Shown in pieces: positions 16,284-24,943 of a DNA stretch of 64,000 nucleotides; position 1 is the first letter of the stretch, and each line of letters begins with the position of its first letter. The DNA comes from an uncultured Shimia sp. (GTDB lineage Bacteria > Pseudomonadota > Alphaproteobacteria > Rhodobacterales > Rhodobacteraceae), in NCBI RefSeq assembly GCF_947493595.1, contig NZ_CANLRL010000008.1, positions 1 to 64,000 of the forward strand. The letters run 5' to 3'. A program made the position numbers and the translations under genes. Under the pieces are notes generated by a model. That model had not been told where the DNA came from. It did no database searches and was given only the letters and a program-made list of their open reading frames with translations.

Positions 16284-18278
16284 ATGCCTGTGAAATATAG
16301 TGTGAGCTGTTTATCGATGGCCTCCGCCGCCCTATTGGGAGCGGTGTTTGCCAGCCCCGTCCTCGCCCAAGACGAAACAGATTATGCCTTGGACGCCATC
16401 ACCATCACCGGAAGCGGGCTTCCGACCGAAGTCATGAACAGCCCGTCCTCGGTGACTGTGGTAGATGAAGAGCAAATCAAAACCATTCCGCCAAGCTCGG
16501 TGGCAAACCTGCTCAAGGGTGTGCCCGGCGTCCGCGTGACAGAATCCGGCATCGAACGCATCAAGGTCCGAGGCGAAAGCGCCCAGCGTGTTGCCATCAT
16601 GATCGACGGTCAGAAAATCACCGACCACACCAACTACGGCACGCCTATCCTGATTTCGCCAACCGAGATCGAACGCATTGAAGTTGTACGCGGCCCATCC
16701 TCCGTAACCTCCGGCAACGCAGCCATTGGCGGTGTGGTCAATATCATCACCAAGCGCGGTGCGGACAAGCCAGTTGTGGCAACAGTATCTGCCGGGTATT
16801 TGGGCGCCAACAAAGGTTATCGCGCAAATACCAGCCTTGCCGGCACCGTTGGCAATTTCGACTACCGCCTGTCCTATTCCAAATCAGATTTGGACAACCG
16901 CGAAACCGCTAATGGCGAGCTTGTCCCTTCAGGCAGCGAAGACCGTGACATCCACGCCTTTGCTGGCTATCGCGCAGGCAATCACTACTTTGGCGTACGG
17001 GCTCAGGATTATGACCTGTCCGCAGATGTTTACACTGGAACCCCGACGTTTGCCATTGACCTGCCCAAACGCGACCTCCGTAAATACAGTGCCTTCTATG
17101 AGAGCGAAGACCTCACCCCATGGATGTCGCTTCTGAAAATCGACGCCTACACCCAATCTGTTGACCGCGCGTTTGAAAGCAACGGCATCTTTGGCCCTGG
17201 CATGTCCAGCAACTCGACTTCGGAAGATGATCAAAAAACCTCGGGCTTCAAGGCAACCGCCAATTTTGAATTTGCGCCGGGTCACCGCACCGTGGTGGGT
17301 TTTGAATACGAAGACGACAACCTGATTTCCGACAAGGTCGCCACCAGCAGCTTTGGCGGCCCGCCTTCGGTCACAACTCGCTACTCCGACGCCACTATCA
17401 AAACAGCCTCGGTTTTTGCCCAACATGAGGCAGAGCTGGGCAGCGCGACCGCCGCAACCTTTGGTCTGCGCTACTACAATGTTGACAGCAAGCTAAACCA
17501 GTACCTGGTCAATGGCGTAGCGCAACCAACCCAGTCCAATTCAGACAGCCGTCTGCTTGGCTCACTTGGCTTGGTGCATCAGCTGAACGACACCTCAGTG
17601 CTGCGAGCCAACATCTCGCAAGGCTACAACTATCCGTCGCTGAGCCAGTTGTTCCTGACCTCGGTTGGCGCAGGCGGGACTGTGATTGGCAATCCAAACC
17701 TGAAACCCGAGACCTCCATCAACTATGAGGTCGGCGCGCGGATCGACAACGGCAATCTCGTGTTGGACGCGGCGCTGTTTTACACGGATTCCAAAGACTA
17801 CATCGCATCAATCGCCACCGGCATCCCAAGACAATCGCGCTATGAGAACGTGAACGCCGCCCAAACCTGGGGCTTTGAAGTGGCCGCAGAGTTCGATCCA
17901 GGCTGGTGGGGCGGCGTACGCCCTTATGTGAACCTGTCCAATGTAAACCGCACCTTTGAATACTCTGACGGGACAAGCACCAAAAACACCGGCACACCAA
18001 CGTGGTCCGGTGACATCGGTCTGCGCGGGGACTGGGGCCTGCAATCCACCTCCGGCACATGGGACATCTTCGTGCGCGGCGAAAGCGGCAACACCGACAC
18101 CGACGGCACACGCTACGGTGGCTACGGCACGCTGAACCTGCGTGGCACCGTAGACCTGACCGACAATCTCGATGTGAGCTTTGAAGTTGGCAACATCTTT
18201 GACCGCTCTTACCAGGCAGTAGACCAGATTCCAGGCGCTGGCCGTAACGCCAGTATTTTCCTGACCGCCAAGTTCTGA
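16284..18278 (+). CDS. hmuR: TonB-dependent heme receptor
   Basis: 664 residues from the ATG at 16284, which is preceded by a purine-rich GGAAGGAAGGAAA; an ORF extension of 10 codons precedes it. Signal peptide to about residue 29 (SPVLAQD), a TonB-box-like DAITITG, the plug domain (VTVVDEEQIKTIPPSSVANLLKGVPGV, VMIDGQKITDH, IERIEVVRGPSSVTSG), then a 22-strand barrel ending FLTAKF. NPNLKPETS is the conserved heme-receptor type motif. It imports heme with energy from TonB. It is intact, unlike the receptor at 18828. A terminator follows. Confidence 0.93.
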   Translation: MPVKYSVSCLSMASAALLGAVFASPVLAQDETDYALDAITITGSGLPTEVMNSPSSVTVVDEEQIKTIPPSSVANLLKGVPGVRVTESGIERIKVRGESAQRVAIMIDGQKITDHTNYGTPILISPTEIERIEVVRGPSSVTSGNAAIGGVVNIITKRGADKPVVATVSAGYLGANKGYRANTSLAGTVGNFDYRLSYSKSDLDNRETANGELVPSGSEDRDIHAFAGYRAGNHYFGVRAQDYDLSADVYTGTPTFAIDLPKRDLRKYSAFYESEDLTPWMSLLKIDAYTQSVDRAFESNGIFGPGMSSNSTSEDDQKTSGFKATANFEFAPGHRTVVGFEYEDDNLISDKVATSSFGGPPSVTTRYSDATIKTASVFAQHEAELGSATAATFGLRYYNVDSKLNQYLVNGVAQPTQSNSDSRLLGSLGLVHQLNDTSVLRANISQGYNYPSLSQLFLTSVGAGGTVIGNPNLKPETSINYEVGARIDNGNLVLDAALFYTDSKDYIASIATGIPRQSRYENVNAAQTWGFEVAAEFDPGWWGGVRPYVNLSNVNRTFEYSDGTSTKNTGTPTWSGDIGLRGDWGLQSTSGTWDIFVRGESGNTDTDGTRYGGYGTLNLRGTVDLTDNLDVSFEVGNIFDRSYQAVDQIPGAGRNASIFLTAKF

Positions 18279-18300
18279 CGCCAGTTGCACCAAACAAATA

Positions 18301-18324
18301 AAAGGCCCCGCGAGGGGCCTTTTT
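18301..18324 (+). terminator. Rho-independent terminator of hmuR
   Basis: AAAGGCCCC, a 4-nt loop, then GGGGCCTTTTT. It sits 22 bp after the hmuR stop and also separates hmuR from the convergent hemP. Confidence 0.9.
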
Positions 18325-18365
18325 CATAGGTGTTTCGAAAAAACTTGGGACCAAACAGAAGGGAT

Positions 18366-18545
18366 CTACTTGGTCAAAATAAGCTTCCCCTGACGGGTGA
18401 TCCGCAGGGTATAGACAGCTTCAGAAAGACGGATCTGCGCCTGGTTACCGCCAGCCGTCAGCTCCTCGGCACCATAAACCGGGGTGCCGCTTTCCACGCC
18501 TTCAATCGAGGCCACAGAGTGCCCCATTTCAACTTTGGGTGTCAT
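18366..18545 (-). CDS. hemP: Hemin uptake protein HemP
   Basis: 59 residues. The C-terminal half, VYGAEELTAGGNQAQIRL then YTLRITRQGKLILTK, is the diagnostic HemP pattern (G-x-x-A-x-I...Y-x-L-R-x-T-R-x-G-K-L-I-L-T-K). The start at 18545 has GGAAG upstream. HemP proteins are small factors tied to heme receptor expression or heme uptake. Here it is convergent to hmuR and lies downstream of a small ORF and the damaged receptor, with which it may be transcribed. Confidence 0.9.
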   Translation of the reverse strand: MTPKVEMGHSVASIEGVESGTPVYGAEELTAGGNQAQIRLSEAVYTLRITRQGKLILTK

Positions 18546-18564
18546 TGGATTCTTCCAGTGCGCC

Positions 18565-18720
18565 CTAGCTGCGTCGCTGTGGTTTTTGGGGCCGAGCAAT
18601 CCGATCAATGAAGCTTTCGGAGCACCAGGTGTCCGGCCACGGAATTTCCCCAACCAGATCAGCCAAGTTCACCCAGTCGCGGTCTTCTCTGTCTTTAAAG
18701 TCGTTTTGCTCGCTGCGCAT
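18565..18720 (-). CDS. Small hypothetical protein between the receptor and hemP
   Basis: 51 residues from the ATG at 18720, which has TTGAGG 7 nt upstream. Acidic start, DREDRDWVNLADLVGEIPWPDTW in the middle, basic end RPQKPQRRS. No membrane segment or signal. I do not recognise it. The 19-bp gap to hemP and shared strand suggest co-transcription and a role in heme or iron uptake. It is short, so it could still be chance. Confidence 0.45.
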   Translation of the reverse strand: MRSEQNDFKDREDRDWVNLADLVGEIPWPDTWCSESFIDRIARPQKPQRRS

Positions 18721-18827
18721 AACTAGCCTCAAAGTTGCAATGCGCATTTCATACAAAAAGAATCAGGTATTGACAAGAGGCTGAAATTTGCCGCCTGCCC
18801 CGAGGGAGGATAGGGCACCAAAGTGGC

Positions 18828-20801
18828 TTAGAAAGTCAACGTCGCGGTCAGAGCGATGGTCCGCCCCGGCTCGTTCATCGGGATGGGACGCCCAGAGGTA
18901 TCTCCGGCCGAGTCGTTGGCCCGCGCCACAAAGGTTTCATCAAACAGGTTGCGCAGGTCGAGACGAACGCGCAGGTTGTCCATGTTTGGTGGCACATACT
19001 CCGCATAAACGTTCCAAACCGAGTAGGACCCCATATTGGCGTCTTTGTACTCCGGTGCAATTTCTGCTGTACCGCCAAGGGTCCAACCGCTACCCGGCTG
19101 CCAGGCACTCTCGAGCGCCACAATGTGCCCCATTGGACGACCACGGTAATAGGCTGTGGACCCGATGGTTGCGCCATCCTCCTCGACGTCGGCGTAAGTA
19201 TAGTTCAGACGCGCAAACCCTTCGCCCCAGTGATACGCCAACGATCCATCAAAGCCGCGTGTTGTGATATCGGATGCCGTCGCACGCGTGCCGCCGCGCG
19301 GCGGGAAGCCGGACACATAGTCGTTGATCTCTGTGTAGAACAGCGCCCCATTCGCAACCCAAGGTCCATTGTCAAACCGGAGCCCAAGACGCGCACTGTT
19401 GCTGCGCGAGGTGTCCAAACCGGTATACTCCCAAGGCGCAAAGAAGTTGATGATTGTTGCCTCACCAAGCTCGTATCCGCCAAAGGTCGATGCAATCCCT
19501 GCATTCAATGTCCAGAAATCAGACAGAACATAGTCAATCGCTGCATTGGCACTCAGACCGCTGTCATCAAACTTCGATCCATCTGCACCGGTGAAGTTCT
19601 GAAAATCAAACCGGGCGCCATAGGAAACGGATGCGCGGCTCGAAAGGTCCTGCCGGACCTGCGCAAACACACCGATGTTCCGGTTTTTCTCCGTGCCACC
19701 AAAGGCCAAAGGCGTCACCGAACTTGCCGTGCGGCCCGCCGCTTTCTCGTCAAAGAAGTCCAAACCAGCAGAAACAGTGCCATTGTTGAGCTGGAAGGTG
19801 TTTTTAAACGTCCCGCTCAGGCTTGTGTTTTCGCCCCAACCATCGCCTGCGTCAATTTCCTGTTCGTTGTAGGCAATCTAAAAAAATGGATCGAACTAGC
19901 CCCGCGCATCTTCTTTGGTGTAGGTCAAAGAGTAAGACGTCCGCCGCGCCAAGGCGTCAACGATCATATTTGGCCCGGTGTTCAAGCCACTGAAGTCAGG
20001 ACGAATGAACACAAACGGCCCCGGTCCCATCTGTGCCGCGCGGTCGCCGGTGTCGCGCGTGTCAGACGCGGAAAACGCCACGCGGTGACCTTCATCAGAG
20101 GTATAGGAAAACTTGGCCACATAGTCGGTCAGATCCGCCTGTGTCCCCTGTACCGTTGTCCCGTCACCGTCCTTGTAGTCTTCGCCTTTGTGACGTGCGC
20201 CGTGCAAAACATAGTCAAAGCCGCCAGACTGGCCATAAAGCGACAAGGTCGAGCGCAGTCCAACCCCGTTGCTTCCACCGCCCAAAGTTAGACGACCACC
20301 AAAGGTGTCCCCTGCGCCCAGCATGTCCGACGCGTCTTTGGTGGTGTAGGCGATCGAGCCGCCCAGACCGCCGGGACCGCCATCAGCTGGGGCCAGACCA
20401 GAGGTGACCTCAACCACCTTCAGTAGGCCCGGATCGATCAATACGTTGCCGGTGTGGTGGAACGCAGATTTGTTCTGGCGCGCGCCATCAATGGTCACGT
20501 TCAACAGAGTTTCTTCGATGCCGTTGACATAAACCTTCTTTGCGATGGCGGCACCGCCGCTGGCATTCACCGCGGACTCGCCGTCAAACACATCACTGAT
20601 TGTTGCGGGATTACGTTGCTCAATATCTTCTTGCGAAATTGTGTGGTTGCCCAGCACAGTTTGCGCGTCATCAGCCTCAATGCGGATTTCATCAAGTTCA
20701 TAATCTTCTGCCAGGTTCTGGGCATAGGCCGGCAGTGCGAGGAAAGGCGCACACAGCGCTGTTGTGGTCAACAGCTTCAGACGCGGGAGCGGGTGGGTCA
20801 T
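18828..20801 (-). pseudogene. TonB-dependent receptor interrupted by two in-frame amber codons
   Basis: A single continuous reading frame of 657 codons. Signal peptide (ALPAYAQ), plug domain (TISQEDIEQRNPATISDVFDG, VYVNGIEETLLNVTIDGARQ, LLKVVEVTSGLAPADGGPGGLGG) and a full barrel ending TIALTATLTF with DLRNLFDETFV. Codons 302 (19896-19898) and 308 (19878-19880) are TAG; the context ARG-stop-FDPFF-stop-IAYNEQE suggests original Trp and Gln. No frameshift is present. Divergent from the AraC regulator at 20964, so it was probably its target, a siderophore-type receptor. As written only a truncated 301-residue product would be made, unless TAG is read through. Confidence 0.85.
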
Positions 20802-20821
20802 TCTTCGTCTCTTCAGTTCAT

Positions 20822-20836
20822 TGACTATTATTGTCA
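20822..20836. promoter_or_regulatory. IRO-box-like iron-responsive operator
   Basis: TGACTATTATTGTCA fits TGA-N9-TCA, the RirA iron-responsive operator form known from alphaproteobacteria, and its arms TGAC/GTCA are fully palindromic. It lies 20 bp upstream of the receptor start and within the divergent receptor/AraC promoter region. No rirA gene is in the window. Confidence 0.4.
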
Positions 20837-20963
20837 GGTAAGTAAACTGCCCTCCAAATCCTTGCCAGACGACGGCCTTTGCCTCCTGTTCAAAAACCTT
20901 TGCAGGCTGTGCAAACTCAAAACCGCCAAGCTTTTGGGACCGTTTTGATATGAAAGTCTGTCA

Positions 20964-21905
20964 ATGGCGCAGCCCCGCACCGCCTTCTACAGAGGCGCGA
21001 CCCCCTCTGACAAAATCAACTGGTTTCGCCGCGCGGACCTGTCGGAAGACAATGTGTTTCAAGGTCTGGTCACCGCCACTGAGTTTCGCGAAGGCTTGGG
21101 CGTGCACACGCTCAATGCGCGCGCCAAACGCAGCTTTGAAACAAAAACGCAACGCGTGCCGGGCGTGATCCTGAACTGCTTTCTCGAAGGCTCCACCGAA
21201 GCCTGGCTGGACGACAAGCCGATGGGTTTGGGTCGCCCAAACCACGCGCCAGTAAAGTTTTCTCTGTCCGCAATTGATGAAACCCTCAGCTTTCATCGCC
21301 GGAGTGGCCCCGGTGAATACGTGCGAAAAGTCAGCATTCGAATATCACATGACTGGCTCGGAGAGCAGTGTCTTGAGCTCCCGCAACCAACTGTTCTGAA
21401 GAACAAAAGGCAATATCTTGCGGACTGGAACGCCACCCCTAGCGACATTCAGATACTGGAAACTCTCGCATCAATGGATGGTTTTCACTCCCCGATTTCG
21501 CGCCTTCACGGAGAGGCCATGGTGCTTGAACTGATCGCCTCCACCTTTGAAAAACTATCTGACACGGGCACCTCCGCAAGCCTCACGCCGCGCGAAGTTT
21601 CCCAACTCAAACATGTCGAAGACCTCATCCATACTCCTGGCCCCTTGCCTGACTTGGCAGCCTTGGCGAAAGCTGGCGGTCTGAGCCTGTCCTCCCTGCG
21701 TCGGCTGATACAAAAGGCCCACGGATGCGCGCCTTTAGCGCACGCCCGCGCGATCCGTCTTGCCATGGCCAAAGACCACCTGGTGGCAAACGCACTCTCC
21801 GTTTCACAGGCAGCCGAAGTGGCAGGGTTTTCCACGCCAGAGAATTTTTCTACCGCCTTCCGGCGGGCTTTTGGTATCTCCCCCTCTAGCGCAAGGCGCC
21901 GCTGA
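20964..21905 (+). CDS. AraC-family regulator, PchR-like
   Basis: 313 residues. The C-terminal about 100 residues form an AraC HTH pair (LPDLAALAKAGGLSLSSLRRLIQKAHG and VSQAAEVAGFSTPENFSTAFRRAFGISPSSAR). The N-terminal half is a PchR/YqhC-like sensor without a recognisable sugar-binding pattern. Regulators of this kind commonly activate siderophore receptor genes when the ferric siderophore is present; here the divergent receptor is interrupted by amber codons. The second TonB cluster follows on the same strand but has its own promoter-like site. Confidence 0.88.
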   Translation: MAQPRTAFYRGATPSDKINWFRRADLSEDNVFQGLVTATEFREGLGVHTLNARAKRSFETKTQRVPGVILNCFLEGSTEAWLDDKPMGLGRPNHAPVKFSLSAIDETLSFHRRSGPGEYVRKVSIRISHDWLGEQCLELPQPTVLKNKRQYLADWNATPSDIQILETLASMDGFHSPISRLHGEAMVLELIASTFEKLSDTGTSASLTPREVSQLKHVEDLIHTPGPLPDLAALAKAGGLSLSSLRRLIQKAHGCAPLAHARAIRLAMAKDHLVANALSVSQAAEVAGFSTPENFSTAFRRAFGISPSSARRR

Positions 21906-21932
21906 ACCGGCGAAAGCGGCGAACCACCCTAC

Positions 21933-21961
21933 TTGACAAAAACAATCGACATTTTTATCCT
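21933..21961 (+). promoter_or_regulatory. Sigma-70-type promoter for the second TonB cluster
   Basis: TTGACA at 21933-21938, a 17-nt spacer, then TATCCT at 21956-21961. It is 28 bp after the AraC stop and about 137 bp upstream of the chosen ExbB start. Confidence 0.6.
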
Positions 21962-22097
21962 ATGGAAACACTTCCAGCCATGCTTAAAGCCCCGCCACGC
22001 GGCTCGCCAAGAAGTCATCACCGCAATGCCTGTGGTCGACGACATAACGCGCGCGCTTTTCGTCTTCCTGTTGGCCTATGAGTTCACTGGAGTCGCC

Positions 22098-23165
22098 ATG
22101 TCCCGCCATTTGTGCGCTTCCCTCATGAAAGCAACATCCCTGTCAGGCGTCCTTTTGCTTGCCGGTGTCTACACAGCTCTGGCGCAGACAGAACCCGCTG
22201 CACCGCAACTGCCCTCGCCTCCGACCACAGAAATGCCTCCGCCGTCTCTGCAATCACTGCAAGAGGGCGGCCTTTCACTTGAGGTCGCAAACCAACCTGA
22301 GAGCCTGAACGTTCCAAGCTCCGAAACGCAATTGTCCAGCGACACGACGTCGACACTTCCGCCAACAGTGAAATCAGAGAGCGCAACCGCCCCTGAGGCC
22401 GAAAATCTAAGCACCGAAAGCGAAACCGGAGAAGCCATCACCGAGGCCACAATAACAGCTCCAGAGCCAGAAATTGCCACTCCTCAAACCACAACGGAGC
22501 AGATAGAAGCCGCCGCAAAACGTGCCACCACTTTCCTTCAGCACGGTGGTCCGTCTATCTGGGCCATTGCCGCTCTCTCTGTCATCACCGTCGCGCTCAT
22601 CCTCTGGAAAATCTGGCGGCTTGCGCTCATAGGTGCCTGGGCACGCGGCAAAGCACAGAAGGCTGTTAGCCTCTATGAAGATGGCAACACCGATACCGCA
22701 CAAGCGCTGGTATCCCGCCGCAGGGGGCTGCGCTCCAAAGTGGTTGGCGCGGCCATAACCGCTCGCGAAACCTTGACCGAAGACGCCGCGCGCGAGGAAA
22801 CCGCCCGCGTGGCAAGGCGCGAGCTCGGCGAAGCGGCTGTCGGCCTACGCGCATTGGAATTGATCGCCACCATTGCTCCGTTGCTGGGCCTGCTGGGCAC
22901 CGTTCTGGGCATGATCTCGGCATTCCAGGCACTGCAAGAAAGCGGCAGCAGCGCCGATCCCTCGCTGCTGGCAGGGGGCATCTGGGAAGCGCTTCTGACC
23001 ACCGCCGCTGGTATGGCCGTGGCCATTCCCGCCTCCGCGGCTCTTACATGGTTTGAGGCCGTCATCGACCGTATGCGCCGCGATGTCGAGGATGCCGCCA
23101 TGCGGATTTTTGTGACCCGCAAAGAAATGGACGCCATCACGGTGCAAGCCCTCGCGGCCGAGTAA
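22098..23165 (+). CDS. exbB: ExbB-family proton channel subunit with exported N-terminal extension (cluster 2)
   Basis: 355 residues from the ATG at 22098, chosen because TGGAG lies 5 nt upstream and a signal-peptide-like segment follows (KATSLSGVLLLAGVYTALAQ). A longer in-frame ORF back to 21933 overlaps the promoter. After the signal comes a Pro/Thr/Glu-rich periplasmic stretch of about 110 residues, then the ExbB core: helix AIAALSVITVALILWKIWRL, and LELIATIAPLLGLLGTVLGMISAFQ with LLAGGIWEALLTTAAGMAVAIP. The extended N-terminus resembles ExbB proteins of the heme and iron systems of some alphaproteobacteria. Confidence 0.9.
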   Translation: MSRHLCASLMKATSLSGVLLLAGVYTALAQTEPAAPQLPSPPTTEMPPPSLQSLQEGGLSLEVANQPESLNVPSSETQLSSDTTSTLPPTVKSESATAPEAENLSTESETGEAITEATITAPEPEIATPQTTTEQIEAAAKRATTFLQHGGPSIWAIAALSVITVALILWKIWRLALIGAWARGKAQKAVSLYEDGNTDTAQALVSRRRGLRSKVVGAAITARETLTEDAAREETARVARRELGEAAVGLRALELIATIAPLLGLLGTVLGMISAFQALQESGSSADPSLLAGGIWEALLTTAAGMAVAIPASAALTWFEAVIDRMRRDVEDAAMRIFVTRKEMDAITVQALAAE

Positions 23166-23169
23166 CCCA

Positions 23170-23547
23170 ATGCAGTTCACCGACACCCGCCGGTTTCGTC
23201 GCAAACCCAGCCTAACGCCGATGATCGATGTGGTGTTCCTGCTGCTGGTTTTCTTCATGCTGGCCTCCCGCTTTGGCATAGATCAGGTGCTGCCGATACC
23301 GCTGGCTTCATCCGGTGGCGACTTCACCGGCAACCCAAAACTCGTGGACATCTTGCCCGAAGAACTGCGCCTCAACGGCATAACACGCACCGCCGACAGC
23401 CTTATCCCCGCCCTCACAGAAGTGATGGAAAAATCCACGGAAACCATCGTGTTGCGCAGTACGGACGGTGCGACCGTGCAACGGGTGGTCGCGATCTCCG
23501 AACACCTGCGCGCGGCCGGCTTCACCTCAATTGTGCTGGTGGAATAG
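23170..23547 (+). CDS. exbD: ExbD-family protein 1 with membrane Asp (cluster 2)
   Basis: 125 residues. Membrane helix at about 15-37 (LTPMIDVVFLLLVFFML) with Asp20, then a periplasmic domain ending SEHLRAAGFTSIVLVE. It starts 4 bp after exbB and is followed after 2 bp by a second exbD. It carries the proton-relay Asp and so is the likely active ExbD subunit of this motor. Confidence 0.92.
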   Translation: MQFTDTRRFRRKPSLTPMIDVVFLLLVFFMLASRFGIDQVLPIPLASSGGDFTGNPKLVDILPEELRLNGITRTADSLIPALTEVMEKSTETIVLRSTDGATVQRVVAISEHLRAAGFTSIVLVE

Positions 23548-23549
23548 CC

Positions 23550-23933
23550 ATGGACTTTGACAACGCCCCCCGCAAACCGCGCGCTGAAAGCATCGTACCG
23601 ATGATCAACGTGGTGTTCTTAATGCTGATCTTCTTCCTGATGACCGCCCAAATCGCCCCACCGGAACCCTTCGAGGTCTCCCCGCCCACCGCAGATAAAG
23701 CCGCCGAGCCGGATGGAGAGCTTGTCCTCTACGTGGGCAAGGATGCCGCTTTGCAGTTCCAGGACACGGCGGGAGATGCCGCCTACGGCGCCATTTCCGC
23801 CGCTGCCGGAGACGGCAAAACTCTGCAACTGCGCATTGATGCCTCATTGGATGGAGACCGCCTCGCGCAAGTTATGCAACGCCTGTCCGCTGTCGGCTTT
23901 TCCCGCGTTGAAGTGGTGGTGCAAGCGCCATGA
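23550..23933 (+). CDS. ExbD-family protein 2 with Asn in place of the membrane Asp (cluster 2)
   Basis: 127 residues. Membrane helix at about 16-38 (IVPMINVVFLMLIFFLM) with Asn20 at the position of the essential Asp. The periplasmic domain ends LSAVGFSRVEVVVQAP. It overlaps tonB by 4 bp (ATGA). The same Asp-to-Asn arrangement occurs in cluster 1, which argues for a conserved heteromeric ExbD design. Confidence 0.9.
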   Translation: MDFDNAPRKPRAESIVPMINVVFLMLIFFLMTAQIAPPEPFEVSPPTADKAAEPDGELVLYVGKDAALQFQDTAGDAAYGAISAAAGDGKTLQLRIDASLDGDRLAQVMQRLSAVGFSRVEVVVQAP

Positions 23934-24937
23934 AAAAGATCACTGAACTTATTGTATTCCTGAGCCTCGCACTAAGCATCCACGTCCTGATGGCGGTGCG
24001 CAGTGCCGAAGATGGCGGCAATGCAGACGGCGCTGGCGGCGATGCGTTTGTGTCCATCACAGGCGCGCCCGCGTCCATCGAAACGGTCCTGGCGGATTGG
24101 ACAGCCGCCCCGACGCACCAAGCTCAAGTTGTGGAAATCGAACAGCCTGAGCTCGACATCACCGATGCGATCAACGCTCCTGCAATGGCGTTGCACGAAG
24201 CGCCCAACGCGGCCATCAAGATTGCGGCACTGCAACCCAAAGACCTGCCCAATCAACCAGATGTGGACCTGGCACGTACACCGTTGCCAGCACAACCAAC
24301 ACTCACCGCGCCCACATCTCCCGCTCTCCAAGTGCCTGAAACTACCTCTGCGCCGGAACTTCGAGAAACAACCCCAGCCCCCGTGAAGCCGCCTCAACGC
24401 CCCACCTTGCGACCTCCAGAACCAAGCATGGATCAGGCCATCGACATGCCAGAGCCAGCGCCGAAGCTGCCGGCCGAGCCTGTTAAGAAGCCGAAGCCCA
24501 AACCTGCGCCGAAAAAGAAGCCTGAACCAAACAAAAAATTTGCGGACAAGGCTTCCAAGGCCTCTGCGGGCGCCGCGACCCAAAAAGCAGCGGGCGCTGG
24601 TAAGAGCCATCAGGCGGGCAGCTCCAAAAAATCAAACGCGCTAGGCAAAGGCAAAGAGGCCAGCCTGATGTCTGTTTGGGCCGGGAAAATTCAGTCCCGC
24701 CTGCAACGCGGCGTGCGTATCGGCAAAATCAAGGGCGCGTCAAATCACGTGGTCATCCGCTTGAAAGTGGCACCAAATGGACGGTTGCAAAGCGCATCCG
24801 TCGCCAAATCCTCCGGTTCGGCCAAGGTGGATCAGGCGGTCCTGACCTCTGTTCGCCGCATCGGAAAATTTGCCAAGGCGCCAAAGCAACTAAACAAAAG
24901 CAGCTACGGCTTTACCCTGCCTGTGCGGGTCAAATGA
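23930..24937 (+). CDS. tonB: TonB-family energy transducer (cluster 2)
   Basis: 335 residues. An N-terminal membrane anchor (about 6-24, LIVFLSLALSIHVLMAV) is followed by a long linker. The linker's second half is Pro/Lys-rich (about 165-200, EPVKKPKPKPAPKKKPEPNKK), unlike the acidic linker of the cluster 1 TonB. The C-terminal TonB domain has WAGKIQSRLQRGVR, VVIRLKVAPNGRLQSASVAKSSGS and YGFTLPVRVK. It transmits energy to outer-membrane iron receptors. It is convergent with the ABC ATPase gene 6 bp away. Confidence 0.9.
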   Translation: MKKITELIVFLSLALSIHVLMAVRSAEDGGNADGAGGDAFVSITGAPASIETVLADWTAAPTHQAQVVEIEQPELDITDAINAPAMALHEAPNAAIKIAALQPKDLPNQPDVDLARTPLPAQPTLTAPTSPALQVPETTSAPELRETTPAPVKPPQRPTLRPPEPSMDQAIDMPEPAPKLPAEPVKKPKPKPAPKKKPEPNKKFADKASKASAGAATQKAAGAGKSHQAGSSKKSNALGKGKEASLMSVWAGKIQSRLQRGVRIGKIKGASNHVVIRLKVAPNGRLQSASVAKSSGSAKVDQAVLTSVRRIGKFAKAPKQLNKSSYGFTLPVRVK

Positions 24938-24943
24938 CCCGCC

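Noticed and set aside
19878-19898. General amber-codon reassignment in this organism
   Set aside because: Several intact genes end with TAG (hemP, the J-domain protein, the first tonB), so TAG is a normal stop here.
19125-20291. 388-codon open frame on the plus strand across the damaged receptor
   Set aside because: Antisense to receptor coding sequence; low-complexity translation, no ribosome site.
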